Below are positions 1 to 6,686 of a stretch of 11,599 nucleotides of DNA, one piece after another. The notes under the pieces are model-generated. The model was not told the origin of the DNA and made no database searches. It saw nothing but the letters and a program-made list of their open reading frames with translations. This stretch comes from Methanothrix sp. (GTDB lineage Archaea; Halobacteriota; Methanosarcinia; Methanotrichales; Methanotrichaceae). A program made the position numbers and the translations under genes. Numbering within the stretch: position 1 is the stretch's first letter; each line of letters opens with the position of its first letter. The stretch covers positions 1 to 11,599 of the forward strand of contig PMNG01000060.1 of NCBI GenBank assembly GCA_003162615.1. Direction: 5' to 3'.

Positions 1-44
1 CACATTACGGAGAACAGTAAAACGATAATTAGCAACAATCTCAT
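1..44 (-). CDS. Start of a secreted or membrane protein gene (partial, runs off window)
   Basis: An ATG at 44-42 on the minus strand opens a frame that stays open to the window edge and reads MRLLLIIVLLFSVM. This is a short basic start followed by a strongly hydrophobic run, as in a signal peptide or N-terminal membrane anchor. An AGAGGT ribosome-binding site (complement of 51-56) lies 6 nt upstream, and a TATA-like element lies further up at 85-93. Only 14 codons are visible, so the product cannot be named. It is not fibrillarin, the usual downstream partner of archaeal nop5. Confidence 0.45.
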   Translation of the reverse strand, partial: MRLLLIIVLLFSVM

Positions 45-84
45 CTAAATACCTCTTTACCCCGGACCATCAATGGCTGGACTC

Positions 85-93
85 GATATAAAT
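85..93 (-). promoter_or_regulatory. TATA box for the gene starting at 44
   Basis: On the minus strand this reads ATTTATATC and lies directly after the nop5-like stop codon. Its centre is about 45 nt upstream of the ATG at 44, which predicts transcription starting near 63 and a short leader containing the AGAGGT site. It suggests that the downstream gene is transcribed separately from nop5. Confidence 0.45.
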
Positions 94-969
94 CTAATCC
101 CTAGAGATCCGTTTAGATTGCTTCGCTCCCAAGCCCGTCCGTCTGATCTCAGACACCCTGTTCTCCAGCGAACCTTTCAGCTCCGGAGATATTATGCCGT
201 TGTGGTAATCTATCCTGGCCGCTATTGACAGCTTTCCGGCTAGCGCTCTAGCGAGCCTTCCCCGTAGACGCTTTGGAGAGTTCATTATTGCGGGATGTCT
301 GTAGATGAGTCCGTGCTTGGGAGAGGGAGCCTTTCCCTTGAGGTGCTTGAATAGGGACTTTTCTGCCCCAATGATCTGGACAGTGCTGGAGGGCAGCTCC
401 GACAAACGTCGGAGACTCCCCGCTCGTGAAATCAGCCTGGCTGCCAGCAGTGGACCGGCAAGCCCTGACAGGTTGGGTGCAATCGTAGAGATCGACGAGC
501 TCAGATCCTCTTCGATCCTCTGGCGCGACCTTCTTAAATCCGTTATGGCTGTTGCCAGCTCGCCGAGCGGTCCATGTCCTGTCAGCGAAAGCGGTAGGTC
601 CTTTGATCGAGCTATATCGTCTCTGTGTAGCAGTGACCACTCGTAGAGCCGTTCCTCCAGGAGGTTGATGGACTTGTCCATGTCGTCCAGAGCCTCTATC
701 ATCTGGAGTGCATCCTGTTCAACGGTGGCCAATGATCGAAGTTCTCTCCTGACAAGCTCCAGGGCCACGTCTCTAAGAAGGCGGTTATACTCGCAATCGT
801 CTTCGACATAGTGACAAGCCTTTGCATACGCCCTTAGGTCAGGCTGAGTTTTTTCGGGGATAAGGTATGGGCCGGTCAATTTCTCAACCATCTGGTCCAC
901 GTCCCCGGCAGCGATAAATGGCGCCGACTCTGAGTCCACTCGGCCAAACCAGGCTACTAATTCCATCAT
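94..969 (-). CDS. Nop5/Nop56-family protein (C/D box RNP core / Prp31-like)
   Basis: Nop5 proteins scaffold the C/D box small RNP that directs 2'-O-methylation of rRNA: they bind the L7Ae-RNA complex and carry fibrillarin. Family hallmarks are visible. A NOSIC-type helical segment lies at about 93-111, including ALDDMDKSINLLEERLYEW. The Nop domain covers about 163-260, with IAPNLSGLAGPLLAARLI, GAEKSLFKHL (201-210) and KHGLIYRHPAI (218-228). The tail is basic. At 291 residues it is short for archaeal Nop5, which usually exceeds 350; the N-terminal domain and the coiled coil after EW are compact. Two ATGs stand in tandem at 969 and 966. The AGAGG site (complement of 973-977) is only 3 nt from the first but 6 nt from the second, so the true start may be 966. 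No fibrillarin gene follows. It could be a second, specialised Nop5 paralogue. Confidence 0.88.
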   Translation of the reverse strand: MMELVAWFGRVDSESAPFIAAGDVDQMVEKLTGPYLIPEKTQPDLRAYAKACHYVEDDCEYNRLLRDVALELVRRELRSLATVEQDALQMIEALDDMDKSINLLEERLYEWSLLHRDDIARSKDLPLSLTGHGPLGELATAITDLRRSRQRIEEDLSSSISTIAPNLSGLAGPLLAARLISRAGSLRRLSELPSSTVQIIGAEKSLFKHLKGKAPSPKHGLIYRHPAIMNSPKRLRGRLARALAGKLSIAARIDYHNGIISPELKGSLENRVSEIRRTGLGAKQSKRISRD

Positions 970-1022
970 CTTCCTCTTAATGATAACATACCTTAGATTA
1001 CTTTCGGCCTGCTCTGATCCTC

Positions 1023-1030
1023 TTTATATA
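1023..1030. promoter_or_regulatory. Shared TATA element between nop5-like and RPA genes
   Basis: The only good TATA motif in the 114-nt divergent gap is TTTATATA, read as TATATAAA on the other strand. Its centre near 1027 lies about 57 nt from both start codons (969 minus, 1084 plus). A normal 26-nt TATA-to-start distance gives leaders of about 31 nt on each side, both containing a purine-rich ribosome-binding site (AGGGG at 1071-1075 for RPA, AGAGG for nop5). Bidirectional use is an inference. Confidence 0.55.
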
Positions 1031-1083
1031 CTATACGGGTTCTGTTACTATCACCTCTCAATTAAAAAACAGGGGCAGATTGT

Positions 1084-2316
1084 ATGAAAGAACTCGTAGA
1101 TCAGATAAAGACCCGACTCAAGGATCAGAGCATCGAGGTCCCTGAGGAGGAGATTGTGGCCCGCTTAAAGAAGCTGGTGGATAATTTCCACGTTCCCGAG
1201 GCGGAGGCCAGGCGTTCCGTTATCAACTATTTTCTAAAGGAGCACGGAGTTGTTCAGGTCAGGGCCAGCTCTGTACCTGTAAAAGTTAATGAGATCTCAG
1301 AGCCAAACCGATGGGTGGATTTGGAGGTCAAGGTCCTGGCGTTATGGGAGCCGGCGAGCGACGCCATCGCCCAGACGGGCCTGGTGGGGGATTCTACCGG
1401 GACCGTCAAGTTCGTCAAATGGGCCAAGTCAGGACTACCGGACCTTGTGGAGGGCAAGAGTTACTCCATCAGGCGGGTTGTCACCGACGAGTACCAGGGA
1501 AAGCCCAGCGTAAAACTGAATAGGACAAGCCAGGTGGCAGAGCTGGATCATGATGTGGATGCTGTGGCTGCAACGAGGAGCGGACCGGCAGAGGATAAGA
1601 AGATTGCCGATATCTCCGAGGCTGGCCTCTGGGTGAACCTTAAGGTCAAGGTTGTTCAGCTCTGGGATTCCAACAGCGAGACCATCTCCCAGTCAGGCCT
1701 CGTCGGAGACGAGACGGGTTCCCTGAAGTTCGTCAAATGGGCCAAGGCGGGACTCCCCGAGCTAGCCGAAGCCAGGTGCTACTCCCTTCAGAACGTAGTC
1801 ACAGACGAGTACCAAGGGAGGTTCAGCGTCAAGCTCAACCGCACCAGCCAGATCATAGAGCTGGACTCCGATATAGAGGTAGGATCGCAATCCGTAGACT
1901 TTACTGGTGCCATGGTGGACATCCAGAAGGGATCGGGCTTAATCAAGCGCTGCCCGATATGCAGGCGATCTCTGACAAAGGGCATATGTGGCGAGCACGG
2001 CAAGGTGGACGGCACCTATGACCTGAGGATCAAGGCGGTGTTGGATGACGGCAGAAGGGTTCATGACATAATCATCAACAGAGAGACAACTGAGCGGCTG
2101 GTCGGCCTGACCCTAGAAGAGGCCAAGAAGATGGCTATGGACACCCTAGACCACGAGGTGGTTCGAAGTATGATCGAGGAGAGGCTACTCGGAAGATACT
2201 ACACGGTTACAGGTCCAAGGGTGGATCGTTACATCCTTGTGGAGACCATAAATGAGGCCCCTGCGGTTGCGGCCAACGACGTGGATGAGCTGATCAGCTT
2301 GGTGGAGGTGGATTGA
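1084..2316 (+). CDS. Archaeal replication protein A (ssDNA-binding, tandem OB folds plus zinc finger)
   Basis: RPA coats single-stranded DNA during replication, repair and recombination. The 410-residue protein has a helical N-terminal domain (about 1-60), then two tandem OB folds at about 70-160 and 176-266. These align to each other without gaps and are about 60% identical; both contain KFVKWAK, VVTDEYQG and SVKLNRTSQ. A C-terminal zinc-binding OB domain follows, with C290-x2-C293-x8-C302-x2-H305 (CPIC...CGEH). This matches the methanogen/haloarchaeal RPA type with a C-terminal zinc finger. An AGGGG site 8 nt before the ATG supports the start. The stop is 1 nt from the next ATG, so the gene is translationally coupled to the RPA-associated protein. 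Confidence 0.92.
   Translation: MKELVDQIKTRLKDQSIEVPEEEIVARLKKLVDNFHVPEAEARRSVINYFLKEHGVVQVRASSVPVKVNEISEPNRWVDLEVKVLALWEPASDAIAQTGLVGDSTGTVKFVKWAKSGLPDLVEGKSYSIRRVVTDEYQGKPSVKLNRTSQVAELDHDVDAVAATRSGPAEDKKIADISEAGLWVNLKVKVVQLWDSNSETISQSGLVGDETGSLKFVKWAKAGLPELAEARCYSLQNVVTDEYQGRFSVKLNRTSQIIELDSDIEVGSQSVDFTGAMVDIQKGSGLIKRCPICRRSLTKGICGEHGKVDGTYDLRIKAVLDDGRRVHDIIINRETTERLVGLTLEEAKKMAMDTLDHEVVRSMIEERLLGRYYTVTGPRVDRYILVETINEAPAVAANDVDELISLVEVD
1291..1881 (+). repeat. Tandem OB-fold duplication inside RPA
   Basis: Two 273-nt units (1291-1563 and 1609-1881) lie exactly 318 nt apart and encode the duplicated OB folds. Identity persists at the DNA level: 1408-1428 and 1726-1746 are a perfect 21-nt match covering KFVKWAK. 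The duplication is a family trait, but the high similarity suggests homogenisation or a fairly recent internal duplication. Confidence 0.8.
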
Positions 2317-2317
2317 G

Positions 2318-3196
2318 ATGGTCGGGTTTTCAAGAGAAGTAGCAAAGAGGATATTCGCTGAGGAGCTGCGCAATTCTAACCTGTCATTCAGAGACGGCGA
2401 GGATCAGCACCAGTACGCACCTATGTACCTCCTCACTCCAACGGGCGCAAAATGCAATCGGGTCTTCATAGTGGGTACTCTAACCGAGAGGGACGACATA
2501 GGCGGCGATACTGAATACTGGCGGGGAAGAATTGTCGACCCCACAGGCAGCATTCTGGTCTACGCCGGACAGTACCAGCCCGAAGCCGCCCAGAAGCTGG
2601 CTAGCATTGAGCCACCTGCCTATGTGGCCGTGGTCGGCAAGCCCAACCTCTATCAGACGGAGGATGGCAATGTTATGATATCCCTAAGAGCTGAGGCTAT
2701 CCAGAAGGTGGATGAAGCTACAAGGGACAGATGGATCCTGGACACCGCCGAACGAACACAGGAGAGGCTGAACACCCTGGCGGAGGCGGCTCCCGTCTCG
2801 GGCGAGTTCTCCACAGCGGATAAAGAGACAGCTTTGCCGGCCATGGATGTAGACCGGGCCAAGCAGCACTACAACACAGACATCAAACAGTACAGGATGA
2901 TGGTAATCAGGGCCCTGAATTCCTTGAGATCGGATCTAGGCCAGGGCCCGAAAACGGAACCTATCGAGGATGTCAAACTTGATGCTAACATGGCAAGCGT
3001 AGAACCAGAAAGCCACACGCCTGACTATGCTCAGACAACGGCCAACGATCGTGGAAAGGCCAAGCTGGAACCCAAACAGGATCCATCCAAGAAGAGCAAG
3101 TCAAAGGCATCTGCCGCAAAAGAGACCCTCCTCTCGGGCTTTTCCGACAGTGAACAGGATGAGGTAGAGACCATCCCTGTCTTTAAGAAGAGCTGA
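2318..3196 (+). CDS. RPA-associated protein (COG3390-type, OB fold)
   Basis: This is the partner gene that follows RPA in many euryarchaea; in haloarchaea the equivalent product associates with its cognate RPA. The N-terminal part (about 1-30) begins with REVAKRIFAEEL. An OB-like core spans about 35-130, with NRVFIVGTLTE, YWRGRIVDPTGSILVYAGQY and YVAVVGKPNLY. A helical segment follows (about 133-205), and then a charged, low-complexity tail rich in K, E, S and A (about 206-292) that is probably disordered. The start lies 1 nt after the RPA stop, with GGAGGTG inside the RPA reading frame as its ribosome-binding site, so expression is coupled to RPA. The family assignment is from recalled sequence pattern and gene order. 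Confidence 0.85.
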   Translation: MVGFSREVAKRIFAEELRNSNLSFRDGEDQHQYAPMYLLTPTGAKCNRVFIVGTLTERDDIGGDTEYWRGRIVDPTGSILVYAGQYQPEAAQKLASIEPPAYVAVVGKPNLYQTEDGNVMISLRAEAIQKVDEATRDRWILDTAERTQERLNTLAEAAPVSGEFSTADKETALPAMDVDRAKQHYNTDIKQYRMMVIRALNSLRSDLGQGPKTEPIEDVKLDANMASVEPESHTPDYAQTTANDRGKAKLEPKQDPSKKSKSKASAAKETLLSGFSDSEQDEVETIPVFKKS

Positions 3197-3201
3197 AAAG
3201 T

Positions 3202-3210
3202 TTTATATAA
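3202..3210 (+). promoter_or_regulatory. TATA box for the AsnC-like/topoisomerase VI unit
   Basis: TTTATATAA lies just after the RPA-associated protein stop codon. Its centre near 3206 predicts transcription starting near 3232, right at the GGTGA ribosome-binding site that precedes the ATG at 3243. The leader would be only about 10 nt. Confidence 0.6.
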
Positions 3211-3242
3211 TATGCAGAAGTTTATAACAGTGGTGAACTGAA

Positions 3243-3473
3243 ATGGTGATAGGAGTAACAATGGTAAAGGTCGTTCCCGGCCAAGAGAAGTCAGTCTATA
3301 ATGCGCTTCAGGAGATAGATGGGATCAAAGATGTTTACCACGTGTTCGGCGAGTTCGACTTCGTAGTAGTGATTGAAGTCGAAGGCCTCAGCATGCTCAA
3401 CAAGTTGGTGGACGTAATCCGCGAGATAGATAACGTCACTGCAACCCAGACCGTTGTTGGGGCTGAGCTGTAG
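3243..3473 (+). CDS. Stand-alone Lrp/AsnC ligand-binding (RAM) domain protein
   Basis: The 76-residue protein is only the C-terminal effector-binding and oligomerisation half of an Lrp/AsnC regulator; it has no helix-turn-helix. It shows the alpha/beta RAM pattern: a first strand VIGVTMVKVVPG, then helix 15-25, DVYHVFGEFDFVVVIEV (the G-x-F-D pocket near 36-39), a second helix 50-62, and a final strand TATQTVVGAEL. Such domains form dimers and higher rings and bind amino acids or similar ligands. It starts a unit with top6B (15 nt downstream) and top6A. A role in sensing metabolites near topoisomerase VI, or in partnering a full-length Lrp, is inference. The second Met (residue 7) is a less likely start because the GGTGA site fits the first. 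Confidence 0.88.
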   Translation: MVIGVTMVKVVPGQEKSVYNALQEIDGIKDVYHVFGEFDFVVVIEVEGLSMLNKLVDVIREIDNVTATQTVVGAEL

Positions 3474-3488
3474 CCCCTTATTCTTTTT

Positions 3489-5324
3489 ATGGAGATAGCA
3501 GAGGAGCTGGCCAAAAACCAGAAGGCCATTTCAGTAGCAGAATTTTTTGAGAAGAACCGCCAGATACTGGGATTCGACTCTGCACCCCGGGCCCTAATCA
3601 CCTGCGTTAAAGAGGCTGTGGATAACTCCCTTGATGCCTGCGAGGACGGCTGCATCCTTCCGGACATATTCGTTCAGATAAAAAGAATCGGGGATTACTA
3701 TTCAGTCGCCGTTGAGGACAACGGTCCAGGAATAGTCGCCGATGAAGTTCCAAAGGTGTTCGCCAAGCTGCTTTATGGCTCAAGGTTCCATGTTCTCAGA
3801 CAAAGCCGAGGCCAGCAGGGAATAGGGATCTCGGCAGCCGTCTTGTACTCCCAGCTTACCAGCGGTAAACCGGCCAGGATCACGTCCAAGATAGGGCCTG
3901 ATCACAGGGCCACGTACTGTGAAGTCGTGATAAACACCGCCAAGAACGAGCCTGAGGTTCTCAGAACCGAGGAAGTGGACTGGGAAAGGCCTCGAGGGAC
4001 AAGGATTGAGCTCGAAATGGAGGGGGCCTATGTTCGAAGCCGACGCCAATCAGTCTACGGCTCTCTCAAAAACGTGGCCATCGTCAACCCTCACGCAAGG
4101 ATCACCCTTGTAGAGCCCGATGGCAACGTTGAGATCTTCGAGAGAGCCACCGATACCCTTCCGAAGAAGTCCTACGCCATCCAGCCTCATCCTGAGGGGA
4201 TCGAGCTTGGCGAGCTGATCAAGCTGCTGAGGTACACCGAGCGCAAGAAGCTGGCCGGCTTCCTGAAGGAGACCTTTTCCAGCATAGGTTCGATAACCTC
4301 CCATGAGCTGTGCAAAATGTCCGACCTGGACCCCGACCGACCTCCGACCAGCCTTGATCACGAGGAAGCCAAGCGACTTCTTGCCGCCTTCAGGAAGATA
4401 AAAGTCAAATCTCCACCAGTGGACTGTCTGTCTCCAATAGGCGAATCGCTGATCAAAGCAGGCCTAGAGAAAGAGTACCGTCTGGACTTCATTGTCACCA
4501 CAGTCCGACCTGTGTCCGTATATTCCGGCAACCCCTTCCTGGTAGAGGTAGGATTGGGTTACGGAGGAGAGCTGGACAGGGAAGGGCGCGTGGACGTACT
4601 GCGGTTTGCCAACCGAGTGCCTCTGGTTTACCAGCAAGGAGCTTGCGCTGTAACCCACGCCATAGAGAGCATCCCCTGGAAGAACTATGATCTGGCCCAG
4701 CCGGGTGGTGAAGGGATACCGACAGGGCCCGCTGTACTGCTGGTTCACGTGGCCTCCACCAGGATCCCTTTCACATCTGAGTCCAAGGATGCCATAGCAG
4801 ACGTTCCGGAGATCCTGGCCGAGGTCGAGCTAGGATTGAAGGAGATTGCCCGGAAGCTGCGAAGGTACATGACCAGACAGAGCGCACTATCCGAGCGTCG
4901 GGAAAAGGAGGAGATCATAAGGAAAATTCTTCCCCGAATTGCCAGAAAGCTCTCCGACATCCTGCACCAAGACGAGCCGGACATAGCACCGGTTGTAGCC
5001 AAGATCATGGGAAACGTTAGCGTCAAGCGCACAATCGAGAAAGAGAATGGACTGATGGTTGTCAGAATAGCAGTCGAGAACCACGGCGAAACGGCTCGGA
5101 CCTTCAAACTCCACGACGTGATACCCCAGGAGGCCTCCGACGTATCGCCAGCCGCCAAGGCAATACCCATCGGCAACGGCTACGACTATCACTGGAAGTT
5201 GTCCCTTGCTCCAGGTAAGGCTACTTCGTTGACCTATAAAGTCCGCTCGGAGGGCCAAATCTTCTCAGACCTCGTGGTTGAAGGGCTGGAGGCTGAGGTA
5301 GTCACAGGGGCCAGGGTGATCTGA
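3489..5324 (+). CDS. top6B: DNA topoisomerase VI subunit B (ATPase)
   Basis: The B subunit of type IIB topoisomerase binds ATP, dimerises and drives strand passage by the A subunit to relax and decatenate DNA. Domains in order: a GHKL ATPase (about 1-230) with N-box KEAVDNSLDAC (E42, N46), DNGPGI (77-82 region) and SRGQQGIGISAA (106-117); an H2TH domain (about 240-305); a transducer domain (about 310-470) with the switch lysine K433 in TSESKDAIAD; and a C-terminal Ig-like beta domain (about 515-605), known from Methanosarcina-type enzymes. At 611 residues it is full length. MEIAEELAKNQ matches the family N-terminus, fixing the start at 3489. No Shine-Dalgarno motif precedes it; the 15-nt gap is pyrimidine-rich, so translation may depend on coupling. 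The A subunit follows after 2 nt. Confidence 0.97.
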   Translation: MEIAEELAKNQKAISVAEFFEKNRQILGFDSAPRALITCVKEAVDNSLDACEDGCILPDIFVQIKRIGDYYSVAVEDNGPGIVADEVPKVFAKLLYGSRFHVLRQSRGQQGIGISAAVLYSQLTSGKPARITSKIGPDHRATYCEVVINTAKNEPEVLRTEEVDWERPRGTRIELEMEGAYVRSRRQSVYGSLKNVAIVNPHARITLVEPDGNVEIFERATDTLPKKSYAIQPHPEGIELGELIKLLRYTERKKLAGFLKETFSSIGSITSHELCKMSDLDPDRPPTSLDHEEAKRLLAAFRKIKVKSPPVDCLSPIGESLIKAGLEKEYRLDFIVTTVRPVSVYSGNPFLVEVGLGYGGELDREGRVDVLRFANRVPLVYQQGACAVTHAIESIPWKNYDLAQPGGEGIPTGPAVLLVHVASTRIPFTSESKDAIADVPEILAEVELGLKEIARKLRRYMTRQSALSERREKEEIIRKILPRIARKLSDILHQDEPDIAPVVAKIMGNVSVKRTIEKENGLMVVRIAVENHGETARTFKLHDVIPQEASDVSPAAKAIPIGNGYDYHWKLSLAPGKATSLTYKVRSEGQIFSDLVVEGLEAEVVTGARVI

Positions 5325-5326
5325 TC

Positions 5327-6409
5327 ATGACCAAGATAGAAGTAGCCCAGGACAAGCTCCTTGATCTGGCCAGATCCCTATATGAGCAATTCCAGAATGG
5401 CATAGTTCCTCACCTGTCTCTTCCGTCCAGGACCAAGGGCAATATCGAGTACAGCATCAAAGACGACGTGTGGGTCTACGGGGACCAAGAGACCCTCCGG
5501 TCTGTGAAGACCATCCGAGGTGCAAAGAGCCTTCTCAAGACAGTCTACCTGGCGGAACTGCTTATAAAGGAGCATCTACAGAACAACAGAGGCTCTACCC
5601 TGAGGGAGATCTACTACATCTCTGAGGGCTGGGATATCGCCAAGTTCCACGAGCAGGCGGAGAGCGATAGGCTGATCGAGGACCTGGAGATCGTGACTGG
5701 CTTACACAGGGAGAATTTCCACATCCGGCCGGAGGAGGACGGTGCTGCTGTTTTCGGCCCGCTCCGGCTCCGGGAGCAGACACGACGGGGAGAACGAGAG
5801 ATACACTGCCAGGAGGATGTGGGCGAGGCCGGATACCAGATACCATTCAACGTCGACAACATCCAATTCTTGAAGCACGATGCCAAGATGGTCATGGCCA
5901 TAGAAAGCGGCGGAATGTATGCCCGGCTTATCGAGAACGGTTTCGATGAGGAGTACAAATGCATCCTGGTTCACATCAAGGGCCAGCCGGCCAGGTCCAC
6001 TAGGCGCATTATTAAGCGGTTGAACGCTGAACTGAACATACCTGTCGTCGTCTTCACAGACGGCGATCCCTGGTCCTACAGGATCTTCGCCAGCCTGGCA
6101 TATGGAGCCATCAAGAGCGCTCATCTGTCTGAGCACCTTGTAACGCCCTCCGCTAAGTTCATAGGCGTACAGCCTAGCGACATCGTGGAATACAACTTGT
6201 CTACAGACAAGCTGACAGACCAGGACATGCACGCTCTGCGCTCAGAGTTGACGGACCCGAGGTTCAACACCGATTACTGGAAAAAGCAGATTCAGCTACA
6301 GATAGATCTGAAGAAGAAGGCAGAGCAGCAGGCCTTCGCTGGCAAAGGCCTTGACTATGTGACAAAGACCTACTTACCTGAGAGACTCTCTGAGCTAGGA
6401 ATTATCTGA
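5327..6409 (+). CDS. top6A: DNA topoisomerase VI subunit A (Spo11-like)
   Basis: The A subunit carries the active site that cuts both DNA strands, forming 5'-phosphotyrosyl links; it is the homologue of meiotic Spo11. The 360-residue protein has a winged-helix/CAP region with the catalytic motif LREIYYISEGW (catalytic tyrosine most likely Y97, by alignment with the Spo11 RDIFY motif). A Toprim fold follows with E192 (AIESGGMY) and D245/D247 (FTDGDPWSY) for Mg2+ binding. The length is typical. The start lies 2 nt after the top6B stop, with GGTGAT just upstream, so the two subunits are translated in step from one mRNA. Confidence 0.97.
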   Translation: MTKIEVAQDKLLDLARSLYEQFQNGIVPHLSLPSRTKGNIEYSIKDDVWVYGDQETLRSVKTIRGAKSLLKTVYLAELLIKEHLQNNRGSTLREIYYISEGWDIAKFHEQAESDRLIEDLEIVTGLHRENFHIRPEEDGAAVFGPLRLREQTRRGEREIHCQEDVGEAGYQIPFNVDNIQFLKHDAKMVMAIESGGMYARLIENGFDEEYKCILVHIKGQPARSTRRIIKRLNAELNIPVVVFTDGDPWSYRIFASLAYGAIKSAHLSEHLVTPSAKFIGVQPSDIVEYNLSTDKLTDQDMHALRSELTDPRFNTDYWKKQIQLQIDLKKKAEQQAFAGKGLDYVTKTYLPERLSELGII

Positions 6410-6434
6410 TCTTACCAAGGCCCGTTCACAAAGG

Positions 6435-6441
6435 TTTATAC
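6435..6441 (+). promoter_or_regulatory. TATA box for the Trm112-like gene
   Basis: TTTATAC is centred about 29 nt before the ATG at 6467, which predicts a start of transcription within a few bases of the start codon. The GGAG at 6461-6464 is only 2 nt from the ATG, too close to be a normal Shine-Dalgarno site. The gene is probably leaderless or nearly so. Confidence 0.5.
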
Positions 6442-6466
6442 TTTTCAGGATTATAAACACGGAGTT

Positions 6467-6649
6467 ATGAAGCGAGATCTTCTGGATATCCTGGCCTGCC
6501 CTCTGTGCAAGGGAGATCTGACCATCGAGATCTTTGAGGAGAACGACTTGGAGATAATCACCGGCAAGCTCTTCTGCAAAGTCTGCAACGAATGCTATCC
6601 CATTGAGGACGGCATACCGAACATGCTACCGCCGGACCTAAGAGACTAG
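6467..6649 (+). CDS. Trm112-family zinc-binding methyltransferase activator
   Basis: Trm112 proteins are small zinc-ribbon partners that activate and stabilise several tRNA, rRNA and release-factor methyltransferases. This 60-residue protein has the family pattern: MKRDLLDILACPLCKGDL at the start, a middle insert with acidic residues, then LFCKVCNECYPIEDGIPNMLP. Zinc ligands are most likely C11, C14, C37 and C40, with an additional C43. The single-domain length is right for archaea and bacteria. No methyltransferase gene is next to it, so the partner cannot be told from context. It sits alone between topoisomerase VI and the membrane protein gene, with its own TATA box. Confidence 0.88.
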   Translation: MKRDLLDILACPLCKGDLTIEIFEENDLEIITGKLFCKVCNECYPIEDGIPNMLPPDLRD

Positions 6650-6672
6650 CCCGGAATACTACAGGCGAAATA

Positions 6673-6680
6673 TTTATTAA
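6673..6680 (+). promoter_or_regulatory. TATA box for the membrane protein/pyrG unit
   Basis: TTTATTAA sits within a longer AT block (6668-6685). A 26-nt spacing predicts transcription starting near 6703. That is downstream of the TTG (6687) which opens the longest frame and coincides with an out-of-frame GTG at 6703, so it bears on the start of the next gene. Confidence 0.5.
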
Positions 6681-6686
6681 ATATTA

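Noticed and set aside
3335..5258. Long minus-strand open frames opposite topoisomerase VI subunit B.
   Set aside because: They lie antisense to a confidently identified, conserved gene and show no recognisable domains.
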